NCBI GenBank assembly: GCA_045537495.1
Contig: JAZSPN010000133.1
Location: forward strand, 1 to 64,000
Source of the DNA: UBA1425 sp045537495
Lineage (GTDB): Bacteria; Bacillota; Clostridia; Oscillospirales; Acutalibacteraceae
Length of the DNA: 64,000 nucleotides
Direction of reading: 5' to 3'
Made by a program: the position numbers and the translations under genes
Shown: in pieces, positions 26,968-34,820 of the stretch
How positions within the stretch are numbered: position 1 is the first letter of the stretch
Layout: every line of letters starts with the position of its first letter
The notes under the pieces: generated by a model
The model's database searches: none
Told to the model about the DNA's origin: nothing
Seen by the model: the letters and a program-made list of their open reading frames with translations, nothing else

Positions 26968-28896
26968 TTAATCTGTTTTTTCAACCCGGTTAGGAGCTGC
27001 CGAATACAGCATCCTTCCGTTACGCCGACCGTACCAGACAATTTCACGTGCATAGTGGGTCCAATCTTCGGTGCGGAACGGTGTTGAAAATTTATACAAG
27101 GTGTTTTCTTTTTTCAGTGGCTCATATTCGTTGCGAAGTATCGCGCCGAAATATTTTTCAAAATCATATTCGAATTCATTTTTGAATTCATCGACCGTCG
27201 GTCTGAGCACCACCGACTTCTGATAACGAAGAAGCTGATTTAAGAAATCTTCGTCTTTGATATAACGTCTGACAAAAACAGATATTTCATCAAGGAATAA
27301 ATCAAAATCATAAAGACACAGCAAAAATACGGCTTCCTCGAGAGGATATGTAATCTTGCCGAATGGCTCTGCCTGATAGGTTAATCCGCCTTGTCCGCTT
27401 ACGAATTTATTCAGAACATCGGATACCATTTCAAAAATGTTTTTCAAAAATACGCTTTCGTTTAAAATAAAGCTGTATAATTCGGTGTAAAAATCATAAT
27501 AGCTTACGTCGTATTCATGGCGGATATACATGGCAACACATTGCAGAATTCCGAAGTGGTGCATACTCTGGACACACGTTGAAAACTCGTTTGCACGTAT
27601 CCAGTCACGAACGCTCATTGTTGCCGTTTCAACTATTATGGAAGAAAATCCGGAAAGCATATTATCCATGTTTTCGCAATGATATTGATTCAGAGAAGTT
27701 GAAACCGTTTTGATTTTAAACTTATCGATATATTCTTTCGTGCTGAGCAATGAGTTGGGCAGCAGCTCACAGTAATACGCACTTACCGAGCTGTGCTGAC
27801 CAAGCTCCAGAATCTCACACAATCCGCGTGTAAAGCTTTCGTATGTTTCTCCGGGCAACCCGAGAATGAGTTCGGTATATGTCGAAATTCCCGCATCACG
27901 GTATCTCGCGATCTGCGAAGCGTATTCTTCCCTGCTGATGTTTGTTCTGCCGATATTATCGAGAACATCGGGCGAAAGGCTCTGAAGTGCAAGCGTGGCA
28001 CCCTTGCCGATACCGTGATCCGCAAGAAGCTTGTTTATGCGGAACACTCTGTCGTGGTTGCTTTTTGAATAGGAAACCTGCAAGCGGTTTGGATATCCGT
28101 TTTCGGTTTTCAGCTGTGCTAATTTTCGGGCGATTATTTCATCTCGGGGGAACATTCCGAAATTTGCATCTACGCAATATACAAATTCCATTTTGTTTTC
28201 CGACATCCATTCGAGCTCCGCCAAAACTTTTTCCAGAGGGAACAGTCTTACCTTTGAGTTCAGCTCTCCCCAATCGCAATAACAGCAGTTATAAGGACAG
28301 CCTCTGTTTGTTTCGAGAACACAGGAGAAGCGATAGTTCTTATTTTTGATTATGTCGTCGAAAACACCGTTTAAATAGGGTGACGGATAATCCGAAATCG
28401 TAATCTGTTTTTCGGGCGTCTGAGTCGCAATTCCCCGAGATGTTCTGAATGAGATGTTTGGTATTGCGGAAAAATCGGGATCGTTTTTCGTGAGCTCCTC
28501 CAACACACCTTTGAAAGCTTCCTCACCTTTTCGGTGGATAAGAATATCAATAAAGCTGTATTTGTCGAGATATTCGGTTGAGGGAGGTATATGGTGTCCG
28601 CCGAATTCAATTATACACTCGGGGTACCTGGATTTTAATCTTTCGGCATATTCGAGGTTGTACTGATAATTCCATATCGAGTTGGAAAATCCGACGAAAA
28701 AGGGATTATCCAGCCCTTCAATGCTCTCGTCGATATCCTCGAGGCTGTAAATTATTCTTTTGAGCTCATATTCTTCCGCTATGTGTTCATCGTTAAACGC
28801 ATAGGCGGCGAGCATACCGACGGCGTACGGAAGATAGTAGGTATCTCCGTATAAGCAGCCTGCCTGTACAAGATAAATGTTTTTCTTATTGCTCAT
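26968..28896 (-). CDS. B12-binding-domain radical SAM protein, array copy 4 (first in array)
   Basis: A 642-residue paralogue. The cluster motif CPYNCCYC is at C200, C204, C207, and LILGLPGETYESF and LQSLSPDVLDNIGRTNIS are kept. The tail is YAREIVWYGRR. It differs from the other three at the end of the B12-type domain, where HRKGE (about 121-125) stands in place of the GEGE motif. The ATG at 28894-28896 is six bases from AAGGTG; a GTG three codons earlier is less likely. It follows the membrane protein gene by 62 bases, in the same direction. Confidence 0.84.
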   Translation of the reverse strand: MSNKKNIYLVQAGCLYGDTYYLPYAVGMLAAYAFNDEHIAEEYELKRIIYSLEDIDESIEGLDNPFFVGFSNSIWNYQYNLEYAERLKSRYPECIIEFGGHHIPPSTEYLDKYSFIDILIHRKGEEAFKGVLEELTKNDPDFSAIPNISFRTSRGIATQTPEKQITISDYPSPYLNGVFDDIIKNKNYRFSCVLETNRGCPYNCCYCDWGELNSKVRLFPLEKVLAELEWMSENKMEFVYCVDANFGMFPRDEIIARKLAQLKTENGYPNRLQVSYSKSNHDRVFRINKLLADHGIGKGATLALQSLSPDVLDNIGRTNISREEYASQIARYRDAGISTYTELILGLPGETYESFTRGLCEILELGQHSSVSAYYCELLPNSLLSTKEYIDKFKIKTVSTSLNQYHCENMDNMLSGFSSIIVETATMSVRDWIRANEFSTCVQSMHHFGILQCVAMYIRHEYDVSYYDFYTELYSFILNESVFLKNIFEMVSDVLNKFVSGQGGLTYQAEPFGKITYPLEEAVFLLCLYDFDLFLDEISVFVRRYIKDEDFLNQLLRYQKSVVLRPTVDEFKNEFEYDFEKYFGAILRNEYEPLKKENTLYKFSTPFRTEDWTHYAREIVWYGRRNGRMLYSAAPNRVEKTD

Positions 28897-28958
28897 TTTT
28901 GTCACCTTGATAAAAAATCTGTTTCAGAAGATTCAGTTTCGTTTTGTTAAGCGATGCT

Positions 28959-30056
28959 TTATAATCTGTTTCCGGCAACGGTAAGTATGCTGTCCAGAAT
29001 GGTGATTTGTATATTTTTAAAGATGTATTGCGTCAGGAAGAAGTAAGCGAGAAAAGAAACGCATACGGATATTTTGTGCTTGTTATAAAACGTTGAAAAA
29101 TCGTGGGCAATTTCGGACGTTGTTTCGGGATCGTACAGAGAAATGAAAATTATTGTAATCGTGCACATAAGAGAGCAGACGCTGATGCTCTGGGGGTATC
29201 TCCATATTCCTGCAAAAATCATGGCGAAAGCCGGTAAAACGAACCACAGGAAGCTTGCGTTGTCAAAAGCGAAACGCAGGTTTTTTCTTTCCCCGTTGGA
29301 TTTTTTCAGGAGATATTTCGTTATAAATACCGCGAGCAGGAAAAAATACGGAACGGAAACGAAGACAAGACGTCTGTCGGTAAAATAGCTGAAAATCTGC
29401 ACGGGGATAAAATCGTTTTTGATGTTGTTCAGCAAATCCGCCAAAGGTGTTGTTTTGATAAACACGGAAAGAAGAATCAGTGCTGCGAATGCCGCGGTAA
29501 GGGTGACTCTTTTTTTGGCAACGAGCCTCTTGTTGGCGGATATTTGTTTTTTCTTGATTTTGCCGACGGGGTTTAAAAGCTTTTCTTCTGTCGGTAACAG
29601 GCTGAAGCCGTAGACCAGTGCCGCAACGGGAATATGACAGAAAATTGCAGTTGAATCGATTAATATTGAAAAGATAACGAAGACGGCCATGAGAATTGAT
29701 TTAAGCCTGAAGGATTTACCTTCGGCAAAACAGAGGCACAGCAATAAAGTGACAAGCAACAAAAAATTGTATTCAAAAGTCAGGATGGAATATCTGAAAA
29801 ACGGATCGACAATCAACAGAACGGCACAAAAACCGAACACGATGTTTTGAAGCTTTAACAGCTTATGTAAAATTACGGCGTAGACCGCACTGAGAAGAAA
29901 CGAGGTGACTATCGCATAAACGGACAGCGTAAGCTGAGTGGTGTTAAGGAGGAAAGAATCAAAATTAAAAAGAGAGAGATCTGCCGGCAGATAGAAAATC
30001 TTCAACGCGAAAGCGGCGACAAAGCAATAAAAAAGGTGCGTTTTCTTTGTATTCAT
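28959..30056 (-). CDS. Polytopic membrane protein, possibly GT-C-like
   Basis: A 365-residue integral membrane protein with about ten hydrophobic segments and a basic cytoplasmic loop near residues 175-200 (KIKKKQISANKRLVAKKR). No catalytic motif is recognised. Its size and layout resemble GT-C-type glycosyltransferases or polysaccharide polymerases (EpsG-like), but this is only a general likeness. It lies 22 bases after the membrane gene at 30079 and 62 bases before the radical SAM array, all on the same strand. Confidence 0.7.
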   Translation of the reverse strand: MNTKKTHLFYCFVAAFALKIFYLPADLSLFNFDSFLLNTTQLTLSVYAIVTSFLLSAVYAVILHKLLKLQNIVFGFCAVLLIVDPFFRYSILTFEYNFLLLVTLLLCLCFAEGKSFRLKSILMAVFVIFSILIDSTAIFCHIPVAALVYGFSLLPTEEKLLNPVGKIKKKQISANKRLVAKKRVTLTAAFAALILLSVFIKTTPLADLLNNIKNDFIPVQIFSYFTDRRLVFVSVPYFFLLAVFITKYLLKKSNGERKNLRFAFDNASFLWFVLPAFAMIFAGIWRYPQSISVCSLMCTITIIFISLYDPETTSEIAHDFSTFYNKHKISVCVSFLAYFFLTQYIFKNIQITILDSILTVAGNRL

Positions 30057-30078
30057 AAGAAATAACTCCCAACGAACA

Positions 30079-31293
30079 TCAGGCTAAAATTAATGAAGTG
30101 AAATATGCCGTCATACATACAGATAAAAGCGTATTTGCTTTAATCCAATCCGTGGCTTTTCTGACAGATTTTAATACACAGATATTGCCTCTTGCGATGT
30201 AGTAAATTATCAACGAAAGCTGAACCAGTAAATTGTTATAAAAATATTTGCTGGATTCCCAGGAAAAAACTATGGGGAGAATAATTACGACGGGAGAAAT
30301 CAGACACAGGAAGAAAATGAATTTCTGAAATTTGTTTTCACATTCCGACATACAGTTTTTCCAGAACAGCGTGAGGATGCCGAATACCGGGATCATGAGG
30401 AAAATAAGATCCATTAAACAAACCTTCCAGTTTTCCCATTCGATAAAGTATATCTGAAAAGCTTTTTTGATAATTACATCCATTTCGTCGAAATAGTCGA
30501 AAAGCCATTCCGTTTCAAATTTTGCATAATTCAAATCGCTGAGGACTCCGGAGTATCTCGAGAAATAATAGTCCATCATCTCGTCGGGAGTATTGAAGCC
30601 GAGATGCTTTTCCGAGAGAAGAGCATATATCCCGACCGCTATCATGGAAATGTAGCAAATCGCACATATCGCACCGTGTTTTTTGGAGAATCCGCTTGAA
30701 AAGAACTCCTGCAACAGAATTATTGCTATTAAAATCATACTGCAAAACAGAAAAATCGGATTAACAAGCGTTGCGGCTATACACAAAAAAGGAACGCCCC
30801 ATATTGCGTACTTTTTATCGACGAGAAGAACGGAAAAAAGTGTCAGTGCCCAGAGCAATTTATCCAGCTTGACATCGGGATAGTAATTGCGGAATGAGCC
30901 GGGCAAAACACAGATTACGATGCTGATTATTGCTACAAGAAAAAGGTGACGCGGATTATTTTTGACTTTTGACAGAGCCTTTCCTATGCAGAGAGCTGCC
31001 GAGATCATGAGCAGAAAAGAAAAGAGAATAACAACCTTTTGCGTAAGATCATCGGAAACGACGGGATAAAACCAGCTTATTACCTCGCCGACCAGACCTC
31101 GTGCGACAAAACCGTGATCGTATGTATACAGATAATGAATCAGATAATATCCCGGCACACTTTGTATATCGTTGTTTAATGTCAACGTCAGCAGGTATCC
31201 GCCGAGAGCTGTAAAAGGAACGAGATAACAGACGAAAGACGTTGCCCTGTCGTTCCGGGTAAAACGGTAAAAAGATGATTTTATTCTCTGCAT
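30079..31293 (-). CDS. Polytopic membrane protein, possibly GT-C-like
   Basis: A 404-residue integral membrane protein with about ten hydrophobic segments. After the first segment comes a conserved-looking extracellular loop, YDHGFVARGLVGEVISWF, of the kind seen in families of predicted GT-C membrane glycosyltransferases. A YPDVKLDKLLW loop near residue 140 could hold acidic residues that bind a lipid-phosphate sugar donor. It is the first gene of the transcript that includes the radical SAM array; AGGTGA precedes the ATG. The function is inferred, not shown. Confidence 0.7.
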   Translation of the reverse strand: MQRIKSSFYRFTRNDRATSFVCYLVPFTALGGYLLTLTLNNDIQSVPGYYLIHYLYTYDHGFVARGLVGEVISWFYPVVSDDLTQKVVILFSFLLMISAALCIGKALSKVKNNPRHLFLVAIISIVICVLPGSFRNYYPDVKLDKLLWALTLFSVLLVDKKYAIWGVPFLCIAATLVNPIFLFCSMILIAIILLQEFFSSGFSKKHGAICAICYISMIAVGIYALLSEKHLGFNTPDEMMDYYFSRYSGVLSDLNYAKFETEWLFDYFDEMDVIIKKAFQIYFIEWENWKVCLMDLIFLMIPVFGILTLFWKNCMSECENKFQKFIFFLCLISPVVIILPIVFSWESSKYFYNNLLVQLSLIIYYIARGNICVLKSVRKATDWIKANTLLSVCMTAYFTSLILA

Positions 31294-31373
31294 AATAAAT
31301 ATCTCACCTGCTCAACTTTATCGAAAACCGAATAAAACTGTTCATAATACTCCGATTATAATTATACTTTTTA

Positions 31374-31402
31374 AGTATATCACATTTATTTGCAAAAGTC
31401 TA
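31374..31402 (-). promoter_or_regulatory. Probable promoter of the membrane protein/radical SAM array
   Basis: On the - strand TAGACT (plus 31397-31402), a 17-base spacer and TATACT (plus 31374-31379), about 80 bases before the start at 31293. No other promoter of this quality was seen down to 21190, so the six genes may be one transcript. Confidence 0.5.
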
Positions 31403-31462
31403 CATTTTATATTAACGGTTTACAGACTTAAAGCTAAAACAAGAAGCAGAACTTTGAAGCCG

Positions 31463-31507
31463 AAAAAGCCCTCCCCGTATACGGCAATGCCGATTTACAA
31501 GGAGGGG
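31463..31507 (-). terminator. Intrinsic terminator of the small lipoprotein gene
   Basis: CCCTCC (31469-31474) pairs with GGAGGG (31501-31506), with a further GCCGTATAC/GTAAATCGGC-type inner stem. T5 follows on the - strand. Confidence 0.75.
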
Positions 31508-31518
31508 TGGTTTTGCAA

Positions 31519-31815
31519 TTATTCCATTGCTTCCTGAGTGTCCGAAACGATTCCGTTCTGCGGATCGAGGAAGCTGCTGTCGCTCATACCTTCGGAGATA
31601 ACCTCGGAAAGAGATTCCATAAAGGTGCCGCTTTCTTCCGTTGTGTCAAAGATATCATCACGAGTTTCACCGTTATCGTAAGTTTCGGAAGGCAAGCCGT
31701 TCAGGTCGGTTGTCGGAACGGTGGTACCGCGTCCGTCATCGGTTGTGCCGCACGAAGCAAGAACAAAACACAATAAAACTGCGGTGATCATCATAAATAC
31801 AAAACTTTTCTTCAT
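31519..31815 (-). CDS. Small lipoprotein of unknown function
   Basis: A 98-residue exported lipoprotein. After MKKSFVF and a hydrophobic stretch, the lipobox LASC is at about residues 18-21. The mature part is short, acidic and rich in threonine, serine and aspartate, with no recognisable domain. The ATG at 31813-31815 has AAGGAGTG before it; an earlier in-frame start would spoil the signal peptide. It ends in its own terminator, upstream of the radical SAM array promoter. Confidence 0.78.
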   Translation of the reverse strand: MKKSFVFMMITAVLLCFVLASCGTTDDGRGTTVPTTDLNGLPSETYDNGETRDDIFDTTEESGTFMESLSEVISEGMSDSSFLDPQNGIVSDTQEAME

Positions 31816-31901
31816 TTTATCACTCCTTACAATCATTACGATTTCTGCAATAGTATTTACGGGATTAAAGCTTGTTATTCAAAAAATTTTTTAAATTTTT
31901 A

Positions 31902-31930
31902 TTGATGTGTCGGGATTTTTGTGATAACAT
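31902..31930 (+). promoter_or_regulatory. Promoter of the epimerase/dehydrogenase pair
   Basis: TTGATG (31902-31907), a 17-base spacer and TAACAT (31925-31930), 32 bases before the start at 31962. Confidence 0.5.
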
Positions 31931-31961
31931 AAAACTATCTACACGGAAAGGATTTGATGTT

Positions 31962-32792
31962 ATGAATTTCCCGATCGCATTACAGCTTTATTCCGTCAGA
32001 GATGACATGGCGGCCGACTTTGAGGGTACTCTTCGCAAGGTCAAAGAGCTTGGCTATGACGGCGTAGAGTTTGCAGGTCTTTTTGACAAGGACGTTTCCT
32101 TTGTCAAAGAGCTTCTTGAGGAGCTTTCGCTTGTTGCGATTTCGGCACACGTTCCGTATTACGATGCGGTTGACGATCCCGAAACGGCATTCCTTCCCTA
32201 CAAGGAACTCGGATGCAAATTTGTTGTTGTCCCCTATCTTACTCCCGAGCGCCGTCCCGGCACAGAGGGTTATGACGAAACGGTTGCCGGTATCCGCAAG
32301 ATGGGCGAAGCGGCAAATAAACTCGGCATGCAGCTTCTTTATCACAACCACGATTTTGAGTTTATCAAAGTTGACGGAAAATATGCGCTTGATATTCTTT
32401 ACGATACAATTCCGGCGGAATATCTTCAGACCGAAATCGATACCTGCTGGGTAAATGTCGGCGGCGAAGATCCCGCAGATTACATCGTAAAGTATACGGG
32501 AAAAGCTCCCGTAGTTCATCTCAAGGACTTCTGGAAGAGCGGTTCGGGTACGGGCAAGCTTTACAAGCTTATCGGTATCGACGACGAGGAAGAAGAGTCC
32601 GAAGAAAAAACATTTGAATTCCGTCCCGTCGGTTACGGTGTACAGGATTTCAAAAAGATTCTTGCCGCTTGCGAAAAGGCGGGTGCTTCATGGGTTGTCG
32701 TAGAGCAGGATGAGCCGAGCATGGATAAATTCCCGCTTGAATGTGCACAGATGAGCATCGAATATGTTAAAACCTTGGTATCTGCCGACTGA
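31962..32792 (+). CDS. Sugar phosphate isomerase/epimerase (xylose-isomerase-like TIM barrel)
   Basis: A 276-residue TIM barrel of the AP-endonuclease-2 superfamily, which includes inosose dehydratase, hydroxypyruvate isomerase and sugar epimerases. Metal-site segments are LYHNHDFEF near residue 130, TEIDTCWVNVGGEDP near 160, VVHLKDF near 185, and WVVVEQDEPS near 245. The ATG at 31962 follows AAAGGA. The next gene encodes a Gfo/Idh oxidoreductase 41 bases away, a pairing typical of sugar or inositol catabolism. The substrate cannot be named. Confidence 0.88.
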   Translation: MNFPIALQLYSVRDDMAADFEGTLRKVKELGYDGVEFAGLFDKDVSFVKELLEELSLVAISAHVPYYDAVDDPETAFLPYKELGCKFVVVPYLTPERRPGTEGYDETVAGIRKMGEAANKLGMQLLYHNHDFEFIKVDGKYALDILYDTIPAEYLQTEIDTCWVNVGGEDPADYIVKYTGKAPVVHLKDFWKSGSGTGKLYKLIGIDDEEEESEEKTFEFRPVGYGVQDFKKILAACEKAGASWVVVEQDEPSMDKFPLECAQMSIEYVKTLVSAD

Positions 32793-32833
32793 CAGAGCCT
32801 TGACAAATAAAGCACGAAAGGATATTTATTACT

Positions 32834-33973
32834 ATGAGTGACGCAGTATTAAACCAATTCACACAGGCTGTTGAAGAGGAAAAGAAGGTTTCCGAAAAGA
32901 AGCTGAAGGTTGCAATTATCGGTACGGGCTGGATTGCAGAGTCCCACATCGAGAGCTATCTTGACATGGACGATGTAGAGATCGTTGCTTTTGCAGATCT
33001 TATCCCCGGCAAGGCGGAGAAGTTCGCAGCACGTTACGGTGTTGAGGGTGCACGTTTCTACCCCAGCCACAAGGAGCTTCTTGACAGCGAAGAGCTTGAT
33101 GCAGTCAGTGTCTGTACATACAATGCAACTCATGCAGAGTGTACGATCTATGCACTTGAAAAGGGTGTAAACGTTCTCCTTGAAAAACCCATGTGCGTTA
33201 CAACGGAAGAAGCCGTTGAAATCATGCGTGCAGAGAAGAAGAGCGGAAAGATTCTCTCCATCGGATTCCAGCCCCGACTTGATGAAAACATGAAGATGGT
33301 AAAGCAGATTGTTCAGTCGGGCGTACTCGGTGAAATTTACTACATCCAGACGGGCGGCGGACGCAGACGCGGTATTCCCAACAGCACATTCATCGAAAAG
33401 AAAACGGCGGGTATCGGCGCCATGGGCGATATCGGATGCTATTCTCTCGACATGGTACTCAATGCTATCGGTTATCCGAAGCCCCTTACGGTAACGGGTT
33501 ATACATCCAACTTCTTCGGAACAAATCCCGAATACAACAACCCGACGGATGCGGCACGTTTTGACGTTGAGGATTTCGCGGCGGCATTTGTACGTCTTGA
33601 AGGCGGAATTATCCTCGATTTCCGTATTGCATGGGCAATGCACATCGACTCTCCCGGTGATACGATCATCCTCGGCAAGAAGGGCGCTCTCCGTATTCCC
33701 GCAACAGATTGCTGGAACGGCAGTATCGGCGGCCCGATGACCATTTACTCCGACATGGCGGGCAACAGAGTCGAAACAAAGATTCCCGTTTGCCAGAACA
33801 AGGGCAAGGGACTCTTCTATAAGAAGGTCCGTTCCTTCCTCGATGCTATCCTCGAGGGCGGCAATGCTCCCGTCCCGTCAGAGCAGATTATCTACAACCA
33901 GGCAATTATCGACCACATCGTAAAGTCTGCCGAACTCGGCAAGGAAATCGAAGTAGTTATTCCCGAAATCTGA
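32834..33973 (+). CDS. Gfo/Idh/MocA family oxidoreductase
   Basis: A 379-residue NAD(P)-dependent dehydrogenase with a roughly 30-residue N-terminal extension (MSDAVLNQFTQAVEEEKKV). The Rossmann motif is IIGTGWIAESH, and LLEKPMCVTTEEA carries the conserved EKP. GDIGCYSLDMVLNAIGYP is the usual active-site segment. It follows the epimerase-like gene in a two-gene operon closed by a strong terminator, so the two probably handle one sugar or polyol. Confidence 0.9.
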   Translation: MSDAVLNQFTQAVEEEKKVSEKKLKVAIIGTGWIAESHIESYLDMDDVEIVAFADLIPGKAEKFAARYGVEGARFYPSHKELLDSEELDAVSVCTYNATHAECTIYALEKGVNVLLEKPMCVTTEEAVEIMRAEKKSGKILSIGFQPRLDENMKMVKQIVQSGVLGEIYYIQTGGGRRRGIPNSTFIEKKTAGIGAMGDIGCYSLDMVLNAIGYPKPLTVTGYTSNFFGTNPEYNNPTDAARFDVEDFAAAFVRLEGGIILDFRIAWAMHIDSPGDTIILGKKGALRIPATDCWNGSIGGPMTIYSDMAGNRVETKIPVCQNKGKGLFYKKVRSFLDAILEGGNAPVPSEQIIYNQAIIDHIVKSAELGKEIEVVIPEI

Positions 33974-33991
33974 GCTTAAAACAAAATACGA

Positions 33992-34026
33992 ATGCCCTGC
34001 AAGTCGTCCTTGCAGGGCATATTTTT
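33992..34026 (+). terminator. Intrinsic terminator of the epimerase/dehydrogenase operon
   Basis: ATGCCCTGCAAG (33992-34003) pairs perfectly with CTTGCAGGGCAT (34009-34020) around a five-base loop, followed by T5. Confidence 0.92.
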
Positions 34027-34036
34027 GTGCTATATG

Positions 34037-34684
34037 TTAACGGCTTTCTTTGAGTATGTTTTTTGCAAGAGGCTTTACCGACAGGAGAACGGTGCAGGCT
34101 ATAACGGAAAGAGCCGTTTCGGGAATCATATAGGAAGCGTTATATATCAACGAATAGATTGCGCTGAGGGCGATTCCCGAGTATTTTGTGATTACGGCTT
34201 CACCCCACGAGTAAAAGCCTTCCTGAGTGAAAAACTGCTCGGCATAGCTTCCGTAAAGAACGATTCCCGATATTGTATGAGTGATAAATCTCAAAAAACA
34301 TGAAAAAACCGCTCCGACGGACAGTGCGACAGTCGGCTTTTTGAAAAAGTTTCTGAAAACACCCGCCGTACCGATAACCGAAAAGCCGATAAAATAGTCA
34401 AGCAGTATCATCAAAACGGCGGATACGAGATTGAGTCCCGCAAGAGCGCCCGAAGAGGATATTCCGAGTATACACTGAAATATTCCGTCAACGAATCCGC
34501 ATAAGAGTCCGTATTTTGTTCCGTACAGAAAAGATGCGACCATTATCGGGACCATGCCGAAAAGAGTGACTTCGCCTCCGAAGGGGAGTGCAAAAATTTT
34601 TATTACCGACAGTAAAACGGAAAGCGCAACAAGTATACTGCATACCGCAAGACGTTGAGTTTTAAAATTTGATTTTTCAGACAC
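34037..34684 (-). CDS. thiT: ECF transporter S component, thiamine-type (ThiT-like)
   Basis: A 215-residue membrane protein with about six segments, of the substrate-binding subunit type of energy-coupling-factor transporters. It includes GGEVTLFGMVPIMVASFLYG and GFVDGIFQCILG. The TPP riboswitch directly upstream argues for thiamine, so the ThiT call rests mainly on regulation plus size. The start is a GTG at 34682-34684, eight bases after GAGGAG. An earlier in-frame start would run into the terminator hairpin. The ECF ATPase and T subunits are not in the window. Confidence 0.85.
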   Translation of the reverse strand: MSEKSNFKTQRLAVCSILVALSVLLSVIKIFALPFGGEVTLFGMVPIMVASFLYGTKYGLLCGFVDGIFQCILGISSSGALAGLNLVSAVLMILLDYFIGFSVIGTAGVFRNFFKKPTVALSVGAVFSCFLRFITHTISGIVLYGSYAEQFFTQEGFYSWGEAVITKYSGIALSAIYSLIYNASYMIPETALSVIACTVLLSVKPLAKNILKESR

Positions 34685-34700
34685 AAGAAACACTCCTCGA

Positions 34701-34732
34701 AAATTAAAAGGACGTTGGAAATCCAACGTCCT
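34701..34732 (-). terminator. Riboswitch-controlled terminator before thiT
   Basis: AGGACGTTGGA (plus 34709-34719) pairs perfectly with TCCAACGTCCT (plus 34722-34732) around two bases. T-rich sequence follows on the - strand. It lies between the TPP aptamer and the GTG start, as expected for transcription attenuation. Confidence 0.85.
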
Positions 34733-34740
34733 GAGTTTTT

Positions 34741-34812
34741 CAATAACTTCCTACGTCGGCATTACCCGAATCAGGTTAAAGGGTATGATCTCAGCCTTGC
34801 GGCACCCCTGTA
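34741..34812 (-). promoter_or_regulatory. TPP riboswitch (THI element)
   Basis: On the - strand the conserved parts appear in order: CAGGGGTGCC, GCTGAGATCA, ACCCTTTAACCTGAT, GGGTAATGCC and GTAGGAAG. This is the full thiamine pyrophosphate aptamer. With thiamine pyrophosphate bound it should favour the terminator at 34701-34732 and turn off thiT. It begins nine bases after the radical SAM gene's stop at 34821, so its promoter is either inside that gene or the genes are cotranscribed. Confidence 0.95.
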
Positions 34813-34820
34813 CTGTTATT

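Noticed and set aside
26949..27053. N-terminal extension of radical SAM copy 3 into copy 4
   Set aside because: Overlaps copy 4 coding sequence and has no counterpart in the other copies; the TTG at 26948 gives matching length.
21190..31293. RiPP biosynthesis locus based on radical SAM genes
   Set aside because: No small precursor gene, leader-binding domain or peptidase was found in or next to the array.
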